From: Bacillota bacterium
GTDB taxonomy: Bacteria; Bacillota; Clostridia; Oscillospirales; Oscillospiraceae
DNA length: 17,059 bases
Reading direction: 5' to 3'
Assembly (NCBI GenBank): GCA_023406225.1
Contig: JAEXWS010000235.1
Span: forward strand, 1-17,059
The notes below the pieces were generated by a model. That model saw only the letters and a program-made list of their open reading frames with translations, was not told the origin of the DNA and ran no database searches. Shown here in pieces: positions 12,903-17,059 of the stretch (position 1 is its first letter; the number at the start of each line of letters is the position of its first letter). Both the position numbers and the translations under genes were made by a program.

Positions 12903-14279
12903 TCAGGCGCGGCCGCTGAGGGCCGCCTCCGCCGCGCGCATGGTGCGGCGGAGAAAGACGGCGCTGAGGGTCACGGAAACGATCTCCGCGATGAAGAACG
13001 CCAGCCACACCAGCTCCAGCCGCCCCGTCTGGGCCAGCAGCCACGCCGCGGGCAGCAGCACCAGAAGCTGGCGGCACACGGAGACGATGAGGCTGTAGAA
13101 GGGATTGCCGATGGCCTGGCAGACGGACCCGGCGATGATGGCGAAGCCCGCCAGGGGGAAGTGGAGGCAGATGATCCGCAGGGCCACGGTGCCGATGGAG
13201 AGCATCTCCTCCGAGGCGTTGAAGAAGGAGAGCAGGGTGCCCGGAATGAGCTGGAACAGGGCGAAGCCCGCGGTCATGATGCAGACGGCGGTGCAGACGG
13301 TCAGCTTCACCGTCCGCTTCACCCGGTCCAGCCGGGCGGCGCCGTAATTGTAGGAGATGATGGGCACCATGCCGTTGTTCAGGCCGAACACCGGCATGAA
13401 GATGAAGCTTTGGAGCTTGAAGTACGCGCCGAAAACGGCGGTGGCCGTCTCCGTGAAGGAGATGAGGATCTTGTTGATGCCGAAGGTCATGATGGAGCCG
13501 ATGGACTGCATGATGATGGAGGGCAGGCCCACCCGGTAGATCTCCGCCGCCACCCGGCGGTCCAGGCGGATCTCCTTGAGGCGGATGTGGATGTCGTGGT
13601 TTTTCTTCAGGTTCAGGACCACCGCCAGCAGGGCGGCGATCATCTGCCCCGCCACGGTGGCCGCGGCGGCGCCCGCCACCTCCATCCGGGGCATGCCGAA
13701 GAGGCCGAAGATCAGGATGGGGTCCAGAATGATGTTGATGACCGCGCCGATGAGCTGGGTGCACATGGCCAGGGTGGTGCGGCCCGTGGACTGGAGGAGC
13801 CGTTCAAAGCAGAACTGGCTGAACAGCCCGATGGAAAGGCCCAGGCAGATGCGGCCGTAGGCCGTGCCGTAGTTCACGATGACGGTGTTTTGGGTCTGGG
13901 CCAGGAAGAAGGGCTTCGTCAGCAGCAGGCCCAGCACGGCGAAGGCGAGAAAGCTGCAAAGGGCCAGGAAGATGCCGGTGTTGGCGGCCTTGTCCGCCAT
14001 GTCCTGGCGCTTTTCGCCGAGGGACCGGGAGAGCAGCGCGTTGATGCCGACGGCGGTGCCGCCGCCCACGGCGATCATCAGGTTTTGCAGGGGGAAGGCC
14101 AGGGATACGGCGTTCAGCGCGTCCTGGCTGATCTGGGCCACGAACACGCTGTCCACCACGTTGTACAGCGCCTGGACCAGCATGGAGATCATCATGGGCA
14201 CCGCCATGCCGGCCAGCAGCCGGCCCACGGGCATCACGCCCATTTTATTTTCCTGGGGTTCGGGGGTCCTGTTTTCCAT
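12903..14279 (-). CDS. MATE-family multidrug/metabolite exporter
   Basis: Integral membrane antiporter of the MATE (MOP superfamily, COG0534-type) group, which uses Na+ or H+ gradients to export organic cations or drugs. The substrate cannot be told from sequence. From ATG 14279 it has 458 residues, the normal size, with about 12 hydrophobic segments in two similar halves. The N-terminal signature MMISMLVQALYNVVDSVFVA is typical, as is the repeat in the second half (LPSIIMQSIGSI...). The frame extends upstream to ATG 14348, but that would translate the prfB terminator, so 14279 is chosen; AAGGA is 13 nt away. An in-frame ATG at codon 13 (MGVMPVGRLL), 8 nt after AGGA, is also possible. No promoter is evident behind the prfB terminator. 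Confidence 0.92.
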   Translation of the reverse strand: MENRTPEPQENKMGVMPVGRLLAGMAVPMMISMLVQALYNVVDSVFVAQISQDALNAVSLAFPLQNLMIAVGGGTAVGINALLSRSLGEKRQDMADKAANTGIFLALCSFLAFAVLGLLLTKPFFLAQTQNTVIVNYGTAYGRICLGLSIGLFSQFCFERLLQSTGRTTLAMCTQLIGAVINIILDPILIFGLFGMPRMEVAGAAAATVAGQMIAALLAVVLNLKKNHDIHIRLKEIRLDRRVAAEIYRVGLPSIIMQSIGSIMTFGINKILISFTETATAVFGAYFKLQSFIFMPVFGLNNGMVPIISYNYGAARLDRVKRTVKLTVCTAVCIMTAGFALFQLIPGTLLSFFNASEEMLSIGTVALRIICLHFPLAGFAIIAGSVCQAIGNPFYSLIVSVCRQLLVLLPAAWLLAQTGRLELVWLAFFIAEIVSVTLSAVFLRRTMRAAEAALSGRA

Positions 14280-14309
14280 ATGCGTTCCAATATCCTTTCT
14301 TTCGTGCAG

Positions 14310-14340
14310 AAAAAGGACGTGGCAGAAGCCACGCCTTTTT
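14310..14340 (-). terminator. Rho-independent terminator of prfB
   Basis: On the minus strand, AAAAAGG CGTGGC pairs with GCCACG (T bulge) CCTTTTT around a TTCT loop, 32 bp after the prfB stop. The T-run is 14310-14314 on the plus-strand numbering. The A-tract and T-tract on both sides would also let it act for the opposite strand. Confidence 0.8.
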
Positions 14341-14371
14341 GAGGGCATTTACTTTTCCGCGGGCGGCCCGG

Positions 14372-15499
14372 TTATTTTTTGGTCAGCTCGCCGGTGGCCA
14401 ATTGCGTGAGATAGGCGTTGATGAACCCATCGATATCGCCGTCCATCACGTTGTCGATGTTCCCCATCTCGAAGCCGGTGCGGGTGTCCTTCGCCATTTG
14501 ATAGGGCATAAAAACGTAGGAGCGGATCTGGCTGCCCCATTCGATCTTCATCTGGACGCCCTTGATGTCGGAGATCTTTTCCGCGTGCTGCTGGGCCTTC
14601 AGCTCCATCAGCTTGGATTTCAGCATCTTCATGCAGTTGTCCTTGTTCTGGAACTGGCTGCGCTCCTGCTGGGAGGCCACCACGAAGCCCGTGGGCTTGT
14701 GGATGAGCCGGACGGCGGAGGAGGTCTTGTTGATGTGCTGGCCGCCTGCGCCGGAGGCGCGGTAGACCTGCATCTCGATGTCCTCCTCCCGGATCTCGAT
14801 CTCGTCGTCGTCCTGGATCTCCGGCATGACCTCCAGCGCGGCGAAGGAGGTCTGCCGCCGGGCGTTGGCGTCGAAGGGGGAGACGCGCACCAGCCGGTGG
14901 ACGCCGTTTTCGCTCTTTAGGAGGCCGTAGGCGTTCTCGCCCTCCACGGCGATGGCCGCGGACTTGATGCCCGCCTCGTCGCCCTCCTCGTAGTCCAGGA
15001 TCTGATAGGTGAAGTCGTGGCGCTCGGCCCAGCGGGTGTACATCCGGTAAAGCATCTGGGTCCAGTCCTGGGCCTCGGTGCCGCCCGCCCCCGCGTGGAA
15101 GGTCAAAATGGCGTTGTGCCCGTCGTATTCGCCGGAGAGCAGCGTGGCCATCCGGGATTCCTCCACCTTTTCCTCCAGGGTGTGGAACCCGGATTTCAGC
15201 TCCTCCAGAAGCTCCGTGTCGTCCGCCTCCTGGCCCATCTCGCACAGGGCGGTCAGGTCCTCCCACTCGGCGATCAGCTTTCCCTGGCGGCCCACCTTGT
15301 TTTGCAGCTGCTTGAGCCGCTGCTGTACCTTCTGGGAACGCTCCAGGTCGTTCCAGAACCCCTCCTGGGCCATCTCCTCGTCCAGCCGGGCCGCCTCGGC
15401 TTTGGCGCCCTCGATGTCCAGCGCGGCGGAGAGCTTGTCCAGCTCGGGTTCCAGCTCCCGGAGCTTTTGCTTGTATTCGTCGTATTCGATCAAAGCCAT
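14372..15499 (-). CDS. prfB: Peptide chain release factor 2 (no programmed frameshift)
   Basis: Recognises UGA and UAA stop codons on the ribosome and triggers peptide release. It has 375 residues from ATG 15499. The N-terminal coiled domain, the SPF tripeptide that reads the stop codon (207-209) and the catalytic GGQ (252-254, in RASGAGGQHINKTSSAVRL) are all visible. AAGGAG 6 nt before the ATG fixes the start; the frame's further extension to 15589 runs through the promoter and is not coding. Most bacterial prfB genes have an in-frame UGA near codon 26 needing a +1 shift. Here that position reads straight through (SAALDIEG, codons GCG CTG GAC), so that feedback control is absent. It has its own promoter and terminator. 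Confidence 0.97.
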   Translation of the reverse strand: MALIEYDEYKQKLRELEPELDKLSAALDIEGAKAEAARLDEEMAQEGFWNDLERSQKVQQRLKQLQNKVGRQGKLIAEWEDLTALCEMGQEADDTELLEELKSGFHTLEEKVEESRMATLLSGEYDGHNAILTFHAGAGGTEAQDWTQMLYRMYTRWAERHDFTYQILDYEEGDEAGIKSAAIAVEGENAYGLLKSENGVHRLVRVSPFDANARRQTSFAALEVMPEIQDDDEIEIREEDIEMQVYRASGAGGQHINKTSSAVRLIHKPTGFVVASQQERSQFQNKDNCMKMLKSKLMELKAQQHAEKISDIKGVQMKIEWGSQIRSYVFMPYQMAKDTRTGFEMGNIDNVMDGDIDGFINAYLTQLATGELTKK

Positions 15500-15535
15500 G
15501 GCGTACTCCTTATCCGATATTACAGTAGCTATAAC

Positions 15536-15564
15536 ATTATAAGGGACATAATTATTTTTGTAAA
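15536..15564 (-). promoter_or_regulatory. prfB: Sigma-A promoter for prfB
   Basis: On the minus strand TTTACA (15559-15564), 17-bp spacer, TATAAT (15536-15541, perfect), about 37 bp upstream of the prfB ATG. A second TATAAT at 15592-15597 has only a weak -35 and may be an upstream start. Confidence 0.8.
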
Positions 15565-15621
15565 GGAAAACCTGGGAAATCTTGTACAAAAATTATAAAA
15601 ACAATCATTTCCGGAAGAGGC

Positions 15622-15650
15622 AAAAAACATACGCCGCCCAATGGGCGGCG
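15622..15650 (-). terminator. Rho-independent terminator of the Ntn hydrolase gene
   Basis: On the minus strand CGCCGCCC and GGGCGGCG (8-bp perfect arms, 15632-15639 and 15643-15650) are followed by TATG and six T (15622-15627). A larger GC-rich bulged hairpin (15681-15717, outer arms GACGG / CCGTC) lies between it and the stop codon. Confidence 0.85.
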
Positions 15651-15719
15651 CAGGCCGTTTCGCATGGCGCGGGGCAAAGGGACGGAGGCGGCGCGCCCCG
15701 CCGGGGCGCCGCCCGTCTC

Positions 15720-16703
15720 TCAGGGGGCCTCCCGGCGGAGCAGCTTTCCCAGGGAGAGCAGACCCGGCCCCCGCAGGTCTCGGCCCGGCAGGCGGGCGGA
15801 GACGGTCCGGCTGTCGTCGTAGGTGCGGAAGCAGTACGCCCGGGCGCCAAGGTCCATGAAAGAGGTGTACTGGGTGTAGTCCCAGGTCCCCCGGTCCGTG
15901 ACCACCACGCCCTTGGGGATGCTGACGCCCTCCAGCACGTGGAAGCAGGCGGAGAGCGCCTGCTCCCGGTCCTCCGGGAACACCGCGTGGCTCTTTTGGA
16001 AGGCGGTCCGCACGAACCGGGCGGGCGGGGAGTAATCCCCCGGCAGGCCGAACAGCCCCGCCCCCTGGCCGAAGGGCGTCATCGACAGGCCGGACCAGTC
16101 CGCCGCTTCCCGCTGGACGGGCGACGCGGCCATGTAGTTGCGCAGATTGGCCAGATGCCAGCGGAAATCCGGGCTGTTGGTGAGGACGCCCACGGGATTT
16201 TCCAGCAGGGCCAGGCCTTCCGCCGTCTTTTCCACCGTCATGCACGCGCCGCTCTCGTCCGCCAGGAGCCAGTGGAGGGGCGCGGCGGACCCGGTGACGG
16301 CGTCCCGCGCGCCCACGATGCGGAGGGTGGGGAGGACGGCCGCCGCCTCCTCCACGGAGCCGCACACGCCCAGCAGCAGCTTTACCACCTCCGTCGCGGC
16401 GATGGCGGGGGCGTCCGCGCCGCGGGGGGAGGGCGCGTCGTACTGGGCGAAGCCGGGGAAATACAGCGCGGCGGCGGCGAAGCCCCGCTCGTTCACCCCG
16501 TCCGCGAACAGGAGGGGAGACACGTCCTGGCCCACGCCCAGGAAGCTGTACAGGGTCTTGATCTGGTGGGTGTTTTGCAGATTGTTCCAGGCGTAGCCCC
16601 GGGGCACGAGATACAGCTCCGGGTCCACCTCATAGGAAAAATCCATGGTGCGCCCGAAAAACACGGCGCCCCCGGGCGTTCGGACGGTCATGGCGGTACA
16701 CAT
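15720..16703 (-). CDS. Choloylglycine hydrolase / penicillin V acylase family Ntn hydrolase
   Basis: N-terminal-nucleophile amide hydrolase of the C59 family (bile salt hydrolases, penicillin V acylases, related linear-amide hydrolases). It has 327 residues, the usual size. After removal of Met1 the nucleophile is C2. The rest of the active site is present: R18 and D21 (GRTMDF), N71 in DGVNERG, N176 in LTNSPDFRWHL and R229 in PPARFVR. Residue 81, in ALYFPGFA, is Tyr where bile salt hydrolases usually have Asn; as I recall, penicillin V acylases carry Tyr near this position. Bile-salt activity is therefore not assured. No signal peptide, so it is cytoplasmic. The ATG follows GGAGGAGG by 7 nt. 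It is monocistronic with its own terminator; no clear promoter is visible, and tandem repeats lie upstream. Confidence 0.92.
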   Translation of the reverse strand: MCTAMTVRTPGGAVFFGRTMDFSYEVDPELYLVPRGYAWNNLQNTHQIKTLYSFLGVGQDVSPLLFADGVNERGFAAAALYFPGFAQYDAPSPRGADAPAIAATEVVKLLLGVCGSVEEAAAVLPTLRIVGARDAVTGSAAPLHWLLADESGACMTVEKTAEGLALLENPVGVLTNSPDFRWHLANLRNYMAASPVQREAADWSGLSMTPFGQGAGLFGLPGDYSPPARFVRTAFQKSHAVFPEDREQALSACFHVLEGVSIPKGVVVTDRGTWDYTQYTSFMDLGARAYCFRTYDDSRTVSARLPGRDLRGPGLLSLGKLLRREAP

Positions 16704-16783
16704 GGGCAGGCCTCCTCCGGCAATGACAGATTACCGGATCAGCTTATGCGGGCGGCAGAAGAGATATTCGCAGGCGGAGATTT

Positions 16784-16905
16784 GTGCCAAACAGGGTCGT
16801 TTCCGAGCTGTCCTCATGGGATAAAAGCAATATCCGCAACCCCGTCCTCCTCGGGGCGGAGCCCAGCACAGCGGGTCCGCCCCGAAAGCGAAGAAACACC
16901 CCGTC
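16784..16905. repeat. Direct repeat unit 1 (about 122 bp)
   Basis: Begins GTGCCAAACAGGG and ends CACCCCGTC. Its last 75 bp (16831-16905) match 16985-17059 with a single difference; the first 47 bp match more loosely. Within it TCGGGGCGGA (16851-16860) and TCCGCCCCGA (16876-16885) form a 10-bp stem with a 15-nt loop. A degenerate scrap of the unit's AGATATYCGCA motif also occurs near 16762. Confidence 0.85.
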
Positions 16906-16938
16906 CGGCAAAGGGGCCTCGCCGTCAGGCGGGGACCC

Positions 16939-17059
16939 GTGCCAAACAGGGCAATTCTGAGCTGCCGCACCAGCGCAAAAAAGATATCCGCAACCCCGTC
17001 CTCCTCGGGGCGGAGCCCAGCGCAGCGGGTCCGCCCCGAAAGCGAAGAAACACCCCGTC
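16939..17059. repeat. Direct repeat unit 2 (about 121 bp, reaches window edge)
   Basis: Second copy of the unit at 16784-16905, with a 33-bp GC-rich spacer between them (16906-16938). The window ends exactly where unit 1's match ends, so more units may follow. Confidence 0.85.

Larger units (their letters stand above)
16704..17059. other. Intergenic region upstream of the Ntn hydrolase, with long direct repeats
   Basis: About 356 bp to the window edge with no credible gene; the 79-codon minus frame at 16731-16970 is translated repeat DNA. No convincing promoter for the hydrolase is visible. From 16784 the region is taken up by a direct repeat with a period of 154-155 bp. Confidence 0.65.

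Noticed and set aside
11620..13764. 714-codon minus-strand open frame
   Set aside because: Runs out of frame through MATE, through the structured element and antisense to the M23 gene; no domain and shadow-type composition.
14280..14348. Upstream ATG for the MATE gene
   Set aside because: It would translate the prfB terminator hairpin, and the added residues are not MATE-like.
15500..15589. Upstream start for prfB
   Set aside because: The extension covers the -35 and -10 of the prfB promoter; ATG 15499 has AAGGAG at 6 nt.
16731..16970. 79-codon minus-strand frame upstream of the hydrolase
   Set aside because: It is translated direct-repeat DNA with no ribosome binding site and no domain.
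16784..17059. CRISPR array
   Set aside because: The repeat unit is about 122 bp with a single 33-bp spacer, far from CRISPR dimensions, and there are no cas genes.
1..17059. Defence system, phage or secondary-metabolism cluster
   Set aside because: Every credible gene is a housekeeping, transport or hydrolase family member; no gene set suggests such a system.

Overview
The window is chromosomal DNA from a GC-rich, Gram-positive, probably spore-forming anaerobe. The best guess is a gut clostridium of the Oscillospiraceae (Flavonifractor / Lawsonibacter / Intestinimonas type). This rests on high GC with strong C/G third-position bias, AGGAGG-type ribosome binding sites, sigma-A promoters, a SpoIIQ-like M23 protein, and protein sequences typical of that group. 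The taxonomic call is inference; no marker gene was compared. No tRNA, rRNA, CRISPR array, transposase or phage gene was seen.

Layout. (1) 1-6981, minus strand: the conserved housekeeping run glmU -> prs -> pth -> mfd, with mfd cut by the left edge. A gap of about 890 bp full of hairpins and short repeats separates pth from mfd. (2) 6982-7299: AT-rich divergent promoter region. (3) 7300-11834, plus strand: trmL, then the glycolytic genes pgk, tpiA and gpmI, ending in a strong terminator. tpiA has its own near-consensus promoter, and a six-hairpin element lies between tpiA and gpmI. (4) 11941-12627, plus strand: a membrane-anchored M23 protein resembling SpoIIQ. (5) 12628-12902: convergent intergenic region holding a roughly 197-bp element with terminal inverted repeats and four internal hairpins, flanked by two terminator-like hairpins. 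(6) 12903-16703, minus strand: a MATE-family exporter, prfB (release factor 2, without the programmed frameshift) and a choloylglycine-hydrolase/penicillin-acylase family Ntn hydrolase. (7) 16704-17059: intergenic DNA with a direct repeat of about 154-bp period running to the window edge.

Function. The minus-strand left block covers UDP-GlcNAc precursor acetylation, PRPP synthesis, recycling of peptidyl-tRNA and transcription-coupled repair. The plus-strand block is the triose part of lower glycolysis without gapA or eno. The coding content is ordinary. The unusual material is in the gaps: two intergenic elements (10052-10225 and 12661-12856) share a core of two hairpins joined by a conserved linker. 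The first hairpin has the same 7-base loop (CRCATGT) in both copies, while its stem arms differ in sequence and still pair. That pattern suggests an RNA-level or hairpin-recognised repeat family. Two protein-level oddities are a GlmU whose uridylyltransferase half looks dead, and an RF2 gene without its usual frameshift autoregulation.
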